A stretch of 64,000 nt of DNA from Streptomyces ochraceiscleroticus (lineage in GTDB: Bacteria; Actinomycetota; Actinomycetes; Streptomycetales; Streptomycetaceae), in the NCBI RefSeq assembly GCF_000720485.1, contig NZ_JOAX01000039.1, positions 15,881 to 79,880 on the forward strand. Direction: 5' to 3'. How positions within the stretch are numbered: the stretch's first letter is position 1; each line of letters begins with the position of its first letter. The notes under the pieces were generated by a model. That model was given only the letters and a program-made list of their open reading frames with translations, did no database searches and was not told where the DNA came from. The translations under genes and the position numbers were made by a program. Below, one piece after another: positions 9,144 through 18,337 of the stretch.

Positions 9144-10576
9144 CCGCGGCGATCTTCTTCGGCGTCATGGCGCTCTCCGTCCTGGTCGCCTTCAGCGCCC
9201 GGCGCGGGATGAAGAACATGTCGATCGGCGAGTACCTCGTCGGCGGCCGCTCCTTCCCGCCCTGGCTGCTGTACTTCCTCGCGGTCGGCGAGATCTACAG
9301 CATCGGCACCATGATCGGCTTCCCGGCGGGCATCTACGCGGGCGGCGCGAGCTACGGCATCTGGTTCCTCGGCTACATCCTGCTGGCCTATCCGCTGGGG
9401 TACTACATCGCGCCGCTGATCTGGCGGGCCGGCGTGCGGTACGACGCGATGACCATCCCGGACGTCTTCGGGCGGCACTTCCGCAGCCGGAGCCTGGAGC
9501 TGGTCACCGCGGGCGCGCTGCTGGTGGCGCTGGTGCCGTGGGGGCAGTACCAGTTCATCGGCATGCAGGTCGTGCTGCAGGCGCTCGGGCTGCCGATCAG
9601 CCCCGTGCAGTCGGTGCTCCTGGCGGGCGTGATCGCCTTCCTCTACCTGGCGGTCTCCGGGGTCCGCTCGCCCGCCTTCGTCGCGATCCTCAAGGACGTG
9701 CTGATGGTGCTGGGCATCGTCGTGGCCGGGGTGGTGGCGGTGACGGCGGGCGGCGGCCCGGCGGAGGTCTTCGGCCCGGATTCCGTGCCGCGCGCGCAGG
9801 TGACGATGAGCGGGTCGCCGATGGTCTTCGCGCTCACCACCATCGTCTTCCAGAGCGTCACCTTCTACCTGGGCTTCTCCGCCGCGTACATCTTCACCGC
9901 CAAGTCCGAGCGGGCGATCAAGTCCTCGACGGTGTGGATGCCGGTCTACATGCTGATGTATCCGTTCCTGGTCGCCACCGCCTACTTCGCCTTCGCCGAC
10001 CGCCCGCATGTGAAGGACCCCAACACGGTGTTCATGGCGATCGTCCAGGACCGGCTGCCGGACTGGCTGGTGGGCGTGGTGGCCGCGGGCGCGGGCCTGT
10101 CGGGCGTCCTGGTACTGGCCGTCACCGCGCTGACCATCGGCGGCATCGTCTCCCGCAACCTCGCGCCGAACATCCGCCCCGAGGCGCAGCGCCGCACCAC
10201 CACGGCGGTGGTCGCGGTCTTCCTGGTCGCCGCCGCGGTGCTCACCCTCACCGCCTCGACGCTGATGCTGACGGTGCTCAATCTGACGTACTACCTGCTC
10301 GGCCAGCTCGTACCGGGCTGGCTCGCGCTGATGTTCTTCCGGCGGGTACGGCCGTGGGCGGTCTCCGCGGGGATGCTCGGCGGGGTCGCGGCATCCATCG
10401 TGCTGTACGTGACCGACCCCGGCCTGGGCGGCATCAACCCCGGCCTGGTCGCGGTGGCCTTCAACTGCGTACTGATGTTCGGGCTGAGTCTGCTGCGTCC
10501 CGGGCCGGCCACCGAGCCGGTGTCGGCGCACCCGCGGGTGACGTCCGGTCAGGGCGCTTCACCGGACACTCCCTAG
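9140..10576 (+). CDS. sodium:solute symporter family transporter
   Basis: A 478-residue membrane protein with about 12-13 hydrophobic segments. Family signatures include SIGEYLVGGRSFPPW in the first cytoplasmic loop, GFPAGIYAGGASYG in helix 2 and YDAMTIPDVFGRHF. SSS (PF00474) members couple sodium uptake to import of sugars, organic acids, amino acids or vitamins. Translational coupling to the DUF3311 gene and the amidohydrolase suggests it carries the amidohydrolase substrate. Confidence 0.9.
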   Translation: MTAAIFFGVMALSVLVAFSARRGMKNMSIGEYLVGGRSFPPWLLYFLAVGEIYSIGTMIGFPAGIYAGGASYGIWFLGYILLAYPLGYYIAPLIWRAGVRYDAMTIPDVFGRHFRSRSLELVTAGALLVALVPWGQYQFIGMQVVLQALGLPISPVQSVLLAGVIAFLYLAVSGVRSPAFVAILKDVLMVLGIVVAGVVAVTAGGGPAEVFGPDSVPRAQVTMSGSPMVFALTTIVFQSVTFYLGFSAAYIFTAKSERAIKSSTVWMPVYMLMYPFLVATAYFAFADRPHVKDPNTVFMAIVQDRLPDWLVGVVAAGAGLSGVLVLAVTALTIGGIVSRNLAPNIRPEAQRRTTTAVVAVFLVAAAVLTLTASTLMLTVLNLTYYLLGQLVPGWLALMFFRRVRPWAVSAGMLGGVAASIVLYVTDPGLGGINPGLVAVAFNCVLMFGLSLLRPGPATEPVSAHPRVTSGQGASPDTP

Positions 10577-10623
10577 GCCGACCGCGCGACCCTGCGGCAG
10601 GAGGGAGGCAGCAGTGTTAGAAA

Positions 10624-13392
10624 TTGGATATGGCGGGACATCGTCGGATTCGTCACCCTTTGCGGGCAGTGTCGCGCTCCCTGCTGAATCCGCGCAGCCT
10701 CGCAGGACAGGTCTTCGTCCTCCAAGTGGTCATCGTGGTGCTGCTGGTGGTGGCCGCGGTCTCGGCCCTGGCCCTCCAGGCCAAACGGGACAGCAACGAG
10801 GCGGCGGAGCGCCGCTCGCTGTCCGTGGCCGAGACCTTCGCGGCCTCCGCCGGCGTCGCCAGGGCGATGGACGGCCCGCACCCCACGGCGGATCTGCAGC
10901 CGCGCGCCGAAGCGGTGCGCAAACGGGCCGACGTGGACTACATCGTCGTCTTCGGACTGGACGGCATCCGGGTGACCCACCCCGACCGGAAGCTGATCGG
11001 TAAACACGTGGTCGGTGCCTTCGGCGCGGCCCTGGCGGCCGCCCGCAAGGGACAGCCGTACACGGAGGTCATTCCCGGCGGCCCCCTGGGGGACGCCGTG
11101 GACAGCACCGCCCCCATCACCCGCGCCGACGGCTCCCTCGCCGGCATGGTCTCGGCCGGCATCACCCTGGAGCGCGCGGAGAACACCGTGGACCGCCAGA
11201 TGCCGGTGCTGCTCGGCGCCGCCGGGCTGGGCCTGGCGCTGGCCGCCGGCAGTACGGCCCTGGTGACCCGGCGGCTCCGCCGCCAGACGCACGGCCTGGG
11301 CCAGGCCGAGATGACCCGGATGTACGAGCACCACGACGCGGTCCTGCACGCCGTGCGGGAAGGCGTGGTGATCCTCGGCGGCGACGGGCGGCTGCTGCTG
11401 GTCAACGACGAGGCGCGGCGCCTGCTGGAGCTGCCCGACGGCCTCGACGGGCGGGCCGTCGACGAGCTCGGACTGCCGGACCGGCTGGTGGAGCTGATGC
11501 GCTCCGGGCGCTCCGCCACCGACGAGGTGCACCACGTGGGCCAGCGGCTGCTGGCCGTCAATGTACGGTCGACCGCGCGCGGGGGCGGACCGCGCGGCAG
11601 CGTCACGACGCTCCGCGACACCACCGAGCTCGCCGCCCTGACCGGCCGCGCCGAGGTCGCCGGAGAGCGGCTGAAGCTGCTGTACGAGTCGGGGGTGCGG
11701 ATCGGTACGACCCTGGACGTGGTGCGCACGTCGGAGGAGCTGACGGAGGTGGCCGTACCGCGGTTCGCCGACATCGTCACGGTCGACCTGCTGGACGCGG
11801 TGACCGAGGGGGACGAGCCCTCGGTGCACGCCGGGTGGCGGATGCGGCGGACGGCGTCCAAGGGCGGACCGGGCGAGCCCGGCCTGTACCCCCTCGGCGA
11901 GCTGATCCACTTTGTGTCGACCACCCCACAGGTACGGGCCCTGAACGAAGGCCGGGCGGCCCTCGTGGCGGACCTGACGCGCACGGACGAGTGGTCCGAC
12001 CAGGACCGGATGCGGGGCGCGGCGTTGCTGCGGGCCGGCGTGCACTCCCTGGTGACGGTGCCGCTGCGGGCCCGCGGCGTGGTGCTGGGCATGGTCAATT
12101 TCTGGCGGTCGGCGGAGTCCCCGCCGTTCCAGGAGGAGGACCTCTCCTTCGCCGAGGAGGTCAGTGCACGGGCCGCGGTCTGCATCGACAACGCCCGGCG
12201 CTACGCGCGTGAGCACGCGATGGCCGTGACCCTCCAGCGCAGCCTGCTGCCCCGCGGCCTCCCGGAGCAGGACGCGCTGGACGTGGCCTGGCGGTATCTG
12301 CCGGCCCAGGCCGGGGTGGGCGGCGACTGGTTCGACGTGATCCCGCTGCCGGGCGCGCGGGTGGCGCTGGTGGTGGGCGACGTGGTGGGGCACGGGCTGC
12401 ACGCCGCGGCGACGATGGGGCGGCTGCGGACCGCGGTGCACAACTTCTCCTCGCTGGACCTTCCGGTGGACGAACTGCTCGGCCATCTGGACGAGCTGGT
12501 CACCCGCATCGACAGCGAGGAGGACAGCGAAGGTACCCGCGGCTGGGAGGGCGTGACGGGCGCGACTTGCCTGTATGCGATCTACGACTCGGTGAGCGGG
12601 GTATGCACGGTGGCCACGGCGGGCCACCCCGGCCCCGCCCTCATGGGCCCGGACGGCACGGTCACCTACCCGGACGTGGCACCCTCCCCGCCGCTGGGGC
12701 TGGGCGGCCACCCCTTCGAGACCACCGAACTGCGGCTGACCGAGGGCTCGTCCCTGGTGCTGTTCACGGACGGCCTGGTCGAGGACCGCGAACGCGACAT
12801 CGACATCGGCCTGGACATGCTGGCCGGGGCGCTGGAGGGCGCCGCGGGCCGCAGCCCGGAGGAGATGTGCCAGGCCGCCGTCGACGCGATGGTGCCCGAG
12901 CGCCCCTCCGACGACATCGCGCTGGTCGTCGCCCGCACCCGGCTGCTCGCGCCGACGAAGGTGGCGGACTGGGAGGTGGCCCCGGACCCGGCGGAGGTGG
13001 GCCGGCTGCGCGCCGAGTGCGGGGCACAGCTCGCGGAGTGGGGCCTGTCGGACATCGGGTTCAGCACGGAGCTGATCCTCAGCGAGCTGATCACGAACGC
13101 GATCCGGTACGGCACGCCGCCGGTCCGGCTGCGGCTGCTCCGCGACCGCTGCCTGATCTGCGAGGTGGCGGACAGCAGCAGCACGGCCCCGCACCTGCGC
13201 CGGGCGACGAGCACGGACGAGGGCGGCCGCGGACTGTTCCTCGTCGCCCACCTGTCGCAGCGGTGGGGCACCCGGTACACCCCCGGCGGCAAGGTCATCT
13301 GGACCGAACAGCAGCTCTCGGGGGCCAGCGCGGCGGCCATCGAGACGCCGGCCGATGTGCTCCTGGACCAGTTCGACGACAGCGGGTTCTGA
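10624..13392 (+). CDS. membrane sensor SpoIIE-type phosphatase with PAS, GAF and RsbW-like kinase domains
   Basis: A 922-residue protein. A first transmembrane helix (about residues 28-50) and a second (about 172-192) flank an extracytoplasmic PAS/Cache-like sensor (VDYIVVFGLDGIRVTHPDRKLIGKHV, cut here as a block). A cytoplasmic PAS, a GAF, a PP2C/SpoIIE phosphatase (GVGGDWFDVIPL, VVGDVVGHG) and a C-terminal HATPase domain (ELITNAIRYG, GRGLFLV) follow. This layout controls anti-sigma/anti-anti-sigma partner switching in response to an external ligand. The start is unclear: TTG at 10624 or ATG at 10630, with no good ribosome site; the nearby GGGAGG instead fits an out-of-frame GTG at 10614. 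Confidence 0.9.
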   Translation: MDMAGHRRIRHPLRAVSRSLLNPRSLAGQVFVLQVVIVVLLVVAAVSALALQAKRDSNEAAERRSLSVAETFAASAGVARAMDGPHPTADLQPRAEAVRKRADVDYIVVFGLDGIRVTHPDRKLIGKHVVGAFGAALAAARKGQPYTEVIPGGPLGDAVDSTAPITRADGSLAGMVSAGITLERAENTVDRQMPVLLGAAGLGLALAAGSTALVTRRLRRQTHGLGQAEMTRMYEHHDAVLHAVREGVVILGGDGRLLLVNDEARRLLELPDGLDGRAVDELGLPDRLVELMRSGRSATDEVHHVGQRLLAVNVRSTARGGGPRGSVTTLRDTTELAALTGRAEVAGERLKLLYESGVRIGTTLDVVRTSEELTEVAVPRFADIVTVDLLDAVTEGDEPSVHAGWRMRRTASKGGPGEPGLYPLGELIHFVSTTPQVRALNEGRAALVADLTRTDEWSDQDRMRGAALLRAGVHSLVTVPLRARGVVLGMVNFWRSAESPPFQEEDLSFAEEVSARAAVCIDNARRYAREHAMAVTLQRSLLPRGLPEQDALDVAWRYLPAQAGVGGDWFDVIPLPGARVALVVGDVVGHGLHAAATMGRLRTAVHNFSSLDLPVDELLGHLDELVTRIDSEEDSEGTRGWEGVTGATCLYAIYDSVSGVCTVATAGHPGPALMGPDGTVTYPDVAPSPPLGLGGHPFETTELRLTEGSSLVLFTDGLVEDRERDIDIGLDMLAGALEGAAGRSPEEMCQAAVDAMVPERPSDDIALVVARTRLLAPTKVADWEVAPDPAEVGRLRAECGAQLAEWGLSDIGFSTELILSELITNAIRYGTPPVRLRLLRDRCLICEVADSSSTAPHLRRATSTDEGGRGLFLVAHLSQRWGTRYTPGGKVIWTEQQLSGASAAAIETPADVLLDQFDDSGF

Positions 13393-13412
13393 CCCGGCCG
13401 GTGCGCGCGCTC

Positions 13413-14273
13413 TCAGAGGTGCAGCCGGTCGCCGCCCGCCAGGATCGCGGCCGCCAGCGCCTCGGCCGGGCGGCTCGCCGGGGCGTCCGGGCGGCCGTGC
13501 ACCAGGACGAAGTCGACGCCGCCGAGGTCCGGCAGGCCCGCCCGGGCCCCCACCCGGACCAGCCCCGGCGGGATCATGCCGAGCGAGTGCGCCATCACGC
13601 CGAGCCCCGCGCGGGTCGCCGCGATCAGTCCGTTGAGGCTGCCGCTCGTACAGGCGATCCGCCACTCGCGGCCCTGCTCCTCCAGCGCCTGCAGCGCGCG
13701 GGCCCGGGTCAGCGCCGGCTGCGGGAAGAGCACCAGCGGTACGGGCCGCTGCGGGTCCAGCCGCAGCCGCTCGCTGCCGATCCACACCAGCTTGTCCCGC
13801 CAGATCAGCCGCCCCCGCCCGTCCTCCGGGCGCCGCTTGGCCAGTACGAGGTCCAGCCGCCCGGCCGCCAGCCGCTCGTGCAGCGTCCCCGACAGCTCGA
13901 CCGTCAGTTCCAGGTCGACCTCCGGATGGTCCCGGCGGAACCCCTCCAGCACCTCCGGCAGCCGGGTCAGTACGAAGTCCTCGGACGCGCCGAACCGCAG
14001 CCGGCCGCGTAGCCGCGTCCCCGCGAAGAAGTCCGTGGCCCGCTCGTTGGCCTCCAGGATCGTGCGCGCGAAGCCGAGCATCGCCTCGCCGTCCTCGGTC
14101 AGCTCCACCCCGTGGGTGTCCCGCGCGAACAGCCGGCGCCCGGCCGCCGCCTCCAGCTTCCGCACGTGCTGGCTGACGGTCGACTGCTGCACACCGAGGC
14201 GTTGCGCGGCCTGCGTGAAGCTCAGGGTCTGCGCCACGGCCAGGAAGGTCCGTAGCTGTACGGGATCGAACAC
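13413..14273 (-). CDS. LysR-family transcriptional regulator
   Basis: A 286-residue LysR regulator. The N-terminal winged helix (LRTFLAVAQTLSFTQAAQRLGVQQSTVSQHVRKLE, given as two blocks: SFTQAAQRLGV and STVSQHVRKLE) is followed by the effector-binding domain from about residue 90. The GTG at 14273 is chosen; an in-frame ATG at 14297 would add eight residues. It is divergent from a bile-acid:sodium symporter-like gene, the classical LysR target arrangement, and the shared promoter region contains an unusual imperfect tandem repeat. Confidence 0.88.
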   Translation of the reverse strand: MFDPVQLRTFLAVAQTLSFTQAAQRLGVQQSTVSQHVRKLEAAAGRRLFARDTHGVELTEDGEAMLGFARTILEANERATDFFAGTRLRGRLRFGASEDFVLTRLPEVLEGFRRDHPEVDLELTVELSGTLHERLAAGRLDLVLAKRRPEDGRGRLIWRDKLVWIGSERLRLDPQRPVPLVLFPQPALTRARALQALEEQGREWRIACTSGSLNGLIAATRAGLGVMAHSLGMIPPGLVRVGARAGLPDLGGVDFVLVHGRPDAPASRPAEALAAAILAGGDRLHL

Positions 14274-14394
14274 GGCCCCGAGCCTACTCCCGCCCATCAC
14301 GTTCCGGCATGACAGTGACTACGGTAAGAGGGCTTCCCGATTGCCGCGATCAGGCGCACCCTGGAGAGGGCACCGTCCATGCCCCGGGGCATAC

Positions 14395-14464
14395 GGCACA
14401 CCGCATACGACAGACCGCATACGGGACACCGGATGCGGGACACCGCATCGGGATGACCGCATAC
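14395..14464. repeat. imperfect 14-15 bp tandem repeat in a divergent promoter
   Basis: About five copies of a unit resembling CACACCGCATACG follow one another (variants include CAGACCGCATACGGG, ACACCGGATGCGGG and ACACCGCATCGGG). They lie between the LysR gene and the symporter gene, just upstream of the latter, and may be regulator binding sites or a minisatellite. Confidence 0.6.
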
Positions 14465-14496
14465 CCCAGCCCGAGCCACCGACCGATAGAGAGACC

Positions 14497-15564
14497 ATGC
14501 GCCGCCCTCAGTTGAAGATCCCCTCCTGGCTCCCCGTGGACGGATACATCCTGGCGCTCATCGGCACGGTCGTGCTGGCGGCGCTGCTGCCCGCCAGAGG
14601 CGCCGCCGCCACCGGCGCGGAGGGCGCCTCGACCGGCGCCGTCGCCCTGCTCTTCTTCCTCTACGGCGCCCGGCTCTCCACCCGCGAGGCGATGGACGGC
14701 CTGCGCCACTGGCGCCTGCACCTCACCGTCCTCGCGTTCACCTTCGCCGTCTTCCCCCTGCTGGGCCTGGCGGCGCGCGGCCTCGTGCCGTACGTGCTGA
14801 CGCCCCAGCTCTACACCGGCCTGCTCTTCCTGTGCCTGGTGCCCTCCACGATCCAGTCCTCGATCGCCTTCACCTCCATCGCGCGCGGCAACGTCGCGGC
14901 GGCGATCTGCGCGGGCTCCTTCTCCAGCCTGGTCGGCATCGTCATCACGCCGCTGCTGGCGGCCCTGCTGCTGGGCGGCGACGGCGGCGGATTCTCCGTC
15001 GACTCGCTGCTCTCGATCGTCTTCCAGCTGCTGGTGCCCTTCGTCGCCGGACAGCTGCTGCGCCGCTGGATCTCGGGCTTCCTCACCCGGTACAAGAAGG
15101 TGCTCGGCTACGTCGACCGCGGCTCGATCCTGCTCGTCGTCTACAGCGCGTTCAGCACCGGCATGGTCCAGGGCATCTGGGGCCGGGTCTCCTTCTGGCG
15201 GCTGGCGGAGCTGGTGGCCGTCGAGGCCGTGCTGCTGGCCGTGATGCTGACGCTGACCACATACGGCTCACGGAAGCTGGGCTTCCCGCGCGCCGACCGC
15301 GTCGCGATCACCTTCGCGGGCTCGAAGAAGAGCCTGGCGGCCGGGCTGCCGATGGCCAGCGTGCTGTTCGGCGCGCAGGCCAGCCTCGCGGTGCTGCCCC
15401 TGATGCTCTTCCACCAGATGCAGCTCATGGTCTGCGCGGTGCTCGCCAAGCGGTACGCACGCCGGGCGGAGGCAGCCGAGACCGTGACGGCCGCCGACGG
15501 GGACGCGCAGGCCGGGTCGTCCGGTGCCGTGTCGGCCGCCGACCCGGTGGCGGCGCGCCGCTAG
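14497..15564 (+). CDS. bile acid:sodium symporter family (SBF-like) transporter
   Basis: A 355-residue membrane protein with about ten hydrophobic helices. It contains the SBF/YfeH-like blocks LYGARLSTREA, CLVPSTIQSSIAFTSIARGN and FAGSKKSLAAGLPMA. Bacterial relatives transport organic anions with sodium or protons; the natural substrate is unknown. The C-terminal about 35 residues are Ala/Gly-rich and poorly conserved in character. The divergent LysR gene is its likely regulator. Confidence 0.88.
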   Translation: MRRPQLKIPSWLPVDGYILALIGTVVLAALLPARGAAATGAEGASTGAVALLFFLYGARLSTREAMDGLRHWRLHLTVLAFTFAVFPLLGLAARGLVPYVLTPQLYTGLLFLCLVPSTIQSSIAFTSIARGNVAAAICAGSFSSLVGIVITPLLAALLLGGDGGGFSVDSLLSIVFQLLVPFVAGQLLRRWISGFLTRYKKVLGYVDRGSILLVVYSAFSTGMVQGIWGRVSFWRLAELVAVEAVLLAVMLTLTTYGSRKLGFPRADRVAITFAGSKKSLAAGLPMASVLFGAQASLAVLPLMLFHQMQLMVCAVLAKRYARRAEAAETVTAADGDAQAGSSGAVSAADPVAARR

Positions 15565-15573
15565 GGTGCCCGC

Positions 15574-16143
15574 ATGACGGGCCATCACGTCCTCACCTGG
15601 GACGTCACCGCGAGCAAGGGCATCGAGACCGCCTGGGTCGACCTCGGCGAGCGGACGCTGTCCGCACACGGCCGGGCGGTGGGCACCGTACCGGAGGCGT
15701 ACTGGATCACGTACGAGCTGGAGACCGGCGAGGACTTCGTGACGCGGCGGCTGCGGGTACGCGCCGAGAGCGCGGCCGGCAGCCGCGAGCTGGACCTGCG
15801 CCGCGACGACGAGGGCCGGTGGACCGCGGGCGGCGAGCCGCTGGCGGGGTTGGAGGAGGCGCTCGACTGCGACCTCGGACTGTGCCCGCTCACCAACACC
15901 ATGCCGCTGCTGCGCCACGGCCTGCACCGCTCGCCGGGAGAACGCGAGTACGTGATGGCGTGGGTGTCGGTCCCGGAGCTGGCCGTACAGCCCTCCCGGC
16001 AGCGGTACGAGCATCTCGCCCGTACGGAGGAAGGCGCCCGGGTGCGGTACACCTCGGGCACCTTCCAGCGCGACCTGGAGTGCGACGGGGACGGCTTGAT
16101 CGTCAACTATCCGGACCTGGCGTACCGCACCCAGACCCGCTGA
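15574..16143 (+). CDS. putative glycolipid-binding domain protein
   Basis: A 189-residue soluble protein of the PF06475 (putative glycolipid-binding) type: an early aromatic strand, EAYWITYELETGEDFVTRRLRV, the segment LDCDLGLCPLTNTMP and a terminal VNYPDLAYRTQTR block. The structural class is known but no function is proven. The ATG at 15574 has TAGGGT six bases upstream, a good -10 hexamer, so the transcript may be leaderless. It is convergent with the sialidase gene. Confidence 0.8.
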   Translation: MTGHHVLTWDVTASKGIETAWVDLGERTLSAHGRAVGTVPEAYWITYELETGEDFVTRRLRVRAESAAGSRELDLRRDDEGRWTAGGEPLAGLEEALDCDLGLCPLTNTMPLLRHGLHRSPGEREYVMAWVSVPELAVQPSRQRYEHLARTEEGARVRYTSGTFQRDLECDGDGLIVNYPDLAYRTQTR

Positions 16144-16169
16144 CCGGCCGTCCCCGCCCCACCTCCTTC

Positions 16170-18098
16170 TCAGTCCCCGCGCACCTGGTCCAGCGGCAGC
16201 CGGAGCACGGCCGGCGCCGCGGCCGGTGCGTTGTGCTCCCGTACCGCGGCCAGCTCACGGTCGCTCAGGGCGCGCCCGTAGACGCGTACCTCGTCCAGCG
16301 CTCCCGTGAAGTACGCCCGCGCGTCCGGCTTCTGGCCGAGGTGCACCCCGAACGTGTCGTTCCGGCTGACCGAGCCGGGCACGTCCGCCACCGAGGCGGT
16401 GTGCATACCGTCCACAGTGAGCGACAGACGGTCGTCCGACCGGCGCAGCGCGAGGTGGTGCCAGCGCCCGTCGTTGGCCGCGCCGGCCACGGCGGCCTGC
16501 GCGGACTTCGCGGGCCCGGCACCCACGAGCGCCGTGATGTCCGCCGTGAGCCGGTCCTTCGCGGGATCGGCGCGCAGCGCCACCTGCGGCGCCCTGCTGC
16601 CCACGCCGCCCATCCACAGCAACGGCTGCTCGCCGCTCTTCGCCTCGTACCGGAACCAGAGGCTGCACGTGAAGTCGCGGTCGCCCAGCGGCAGCGACGA
16701 GCGGAACGGCAGCCGCACGGCGTCGTCCTTGCCGTCCAGCGCCAGTGCCCGCCCGAAGCGGCCGTCGGCCGTACGGGCGCCGCCCAGCACGGCGGCCGGC
16801 CGGGCACCGGCCCCGCCGTCCGGCGTCGTCGGGTCCGGCCCGCGACGCGGCCCGAGCCAGTCCTCGGTGAACCGCGCGAAGCGGATCTCGTCCCGCGCGT
16901 CCACCGCGCCGCCCTCGTAGAGCAGCCCGGCCTCGCCCGGCGAGATGTTCGCCATGTCCGAGTAACCGGACCAGTCGGTGGTGATCACCGCACCTCTCTC
17001 CGCGCCCTCCCACGTGCGGCCCTCGTCGTAGGAGGAGCGGATCGTCATGGTGCGCCGCCGGTCGGGATCGGCGGGCGCGGCGAACAGCAGCCTGCTGTAG
17101 CCGTCGGCGGCCCGCGACCGCAGCCGCAGCACCGAACCCTGGACCATGGGCGAGTACAGGTCAGGGATGGCCCGGAACGGCTCGGCGAAGGACTGGCCGC
17201 CGTCCCGGCTGACCGCCGCCGTGCGGTGCCCCAGGTCCGTACCGTCCTGCTCCCGTCCGTTGACGTAGATCCCACCGTCCGCGCGCTCCACGAGCGTCAT
17301 CTCGGACGGCTTCTGACGGAACGTTCCGTCCGGTGCGGTCGGCCAGGTGTCGACCGCGCCGGTGCGCCAGGTGGTGCCGCCGTCGTCGCTGTGCATCAGG
17401 GCGGCGTGGTTGGCCGTTATCCGGCCGCCCCCGTAGCTCTCGGCGTTGACGGCGTAGACCAGGCGTCCGGCGTGCCGCCCGTGCGTGAGCTGGATGCCGT
17501 GCACGGGCCCGGTCGCGTACCAGGAGTTCCACGACGGCGGCCGGAGCGCGGAAGTCATGTCCCGCGGCTTGGACCAGGTGCGGCCGTCGTCGTCGCTGTA
17601 CTGCAGGTGCGGCGTGCGGTCGCACGGTATATCGCAGTTGCGGCCGTCGGTGCGGCCCTTGTTGTACGTCTCGGCGAGGACCACGCGGCCGGTGCGGCGG
17701 TCGACGACCGGCGCCGGATTGCCGTGCGTGTCGCCGCCGCCCTCGTTGACGACCTGGAGCGGGCCCCAGGTACGGCCACCGTCGGTGGACCGTTTCAGCA
17801 CGAGGTCTATGTCGCCGGCGTCCCCGCAGTCGTTCACCCGGCCCTCGGCGAAGGCGAGGAGGGTGCCGCGCGGGGTCGTGACAATCGCGGGGATACGGAA
17901 GCAGGCGTAGCCCTTTTCCTGGGCGGCCTTGAAGAGCACCTGCTGGGTGAGGCCGGCCGGAGCCGCCTCGGTGGGGGGTTGGGCGTGTGCGGGAGTCGGG
18001 GGGAGGAAGGCGAGCGCCGCCGTGGCCAGCGTGGCCCACCAACGGCGTCGCCCGCGTCTCGGGCCGGGACTGCGGTGTTCGCTCGGATCTGACGTCAT
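16170..18098 (-). CDS. secreted exo-sialidase with C-terminal LamG-like domain
   Basis: A 642-residue secreted protein. A signal peptide ends near AHAQ (about residue 40). The six-bladed propeller of glycoside hydrolase family 33 starts with the Arg-containing FRIPAI motif and carries Asp boxes STDGGRTWG, SDDDGRTWS, SDDGGTTWR, SRDGGQSFA and SYDEGRTWE. Residues about 440-640 form a laminin-G/concanavalin-like domain that probably binds carbohydrate. It should release terminal sialic acids outside the cell. Two 14-bp direct repeats lie about 95-125 bases upstream. No sialic acid catabolism genes are adjacent. Confidence 0.92.
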   Translation of the reverse strand: MTSDPSEHRSPGPRRGRRRWWATLATAALAFLPPTPAHAQPPTEAAPAGLTQQVLFKAAQEKGYACFRIPAIVTTPRGTLLAFAEGRVNDCGDAGDIDLVLKRSTDGGRTWGPLQVVNEGGGDTHGNPAPVVDRRTGRVVLAETYNKGRTDGRNCDIPCDRTPHLQYSDDDGRTWSKPRDMTSALRPPSWNSWYATGPVHGIQLTHGRHAGRLVYAVNAESYGGGRITANHAALMHSDDGGTTWRTGAVDTWPTAPDGTFRQKPSEMTLVERADGGIYVNGREQDGTDLGHRTAAVSRDGGQSFAEPFRAIPDLYSPMVQGSVLRLRSRAADGYSRLLFAAPADPDRRRTMTIRSSYDEGRTWEGAERGAVITTDWSGYSDMANISPGEAGLLYEGGAVDARDEIRFARFTEDWLGPRRGPDPTTPDGGAGARPAAVLGGARTADGRFGRALALDGKDDAVRLPFRSSLPLGDRDFTCSLWFRYEAKSGEQPLLWMGGVGSRAPQVALRADPAKDRLTADITALVGAGPAKSAQAAVAGAANDGRWHHLALRRSDDRLSLTVDGMHTASVADVPGSVSRNDTFGVHLGQKPDARAYFTGALDEVRVYGRALSDRELAAVREHNAPAAAPAVLRLPLDQVRGD

Positions 18099-18192
18099 GG
18101 TCCGACCTGCCCTTCGAGGCATCGGCGAGGCATCGGCGTCGGCCGTGCGGCGGGTCCGGGATGCTTCCCCGGGGCCCGTCGGACGGATCATC

Positions 18193-18221
18193 TGGACATC
18201 CCACGTATGGACATCCCACGT
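18193..18221. repeat. direct repeat upstream of the sialidase gene
   Basis: Two exact copies of TGGACATCCCACGT (18193-18206 and 18208-18221), 15 bp apart start to start, lie about 95-125 bases before the sialidase start. The spacing puts both copies roughly 1.4 turns apart, compatible with an activator or repressor site. Confidence 0.65.
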
Positions 18222-18337
18222 CCCATGTTCGTGCGGAGGAAGGTACTTGTCCCGCAGGCGCCCCGGCAAGGAGCGCGCGTCACCCGGATTGGCCGGGGGG
18301 TCCCTTCCGGCCCCGGCCGGGGCTCGTACGCGGGGGC

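Noticed and set aside
10614-11003. A 129-codon frame from GTG 10614 with an ideal ribosome site.
   Set aside because: It overlaps the sensor phosphatase in another frame and translates to an Arg/Gly-rich sequence without family features.
10573-13785. A 1070-codon open frame on the minus strand opposite the sensor phosphatase.
   Set aside because: Composition-driven shadow frame rich in Arg, Gly and Ala, without domains; the plus-strand gene has clear domains.
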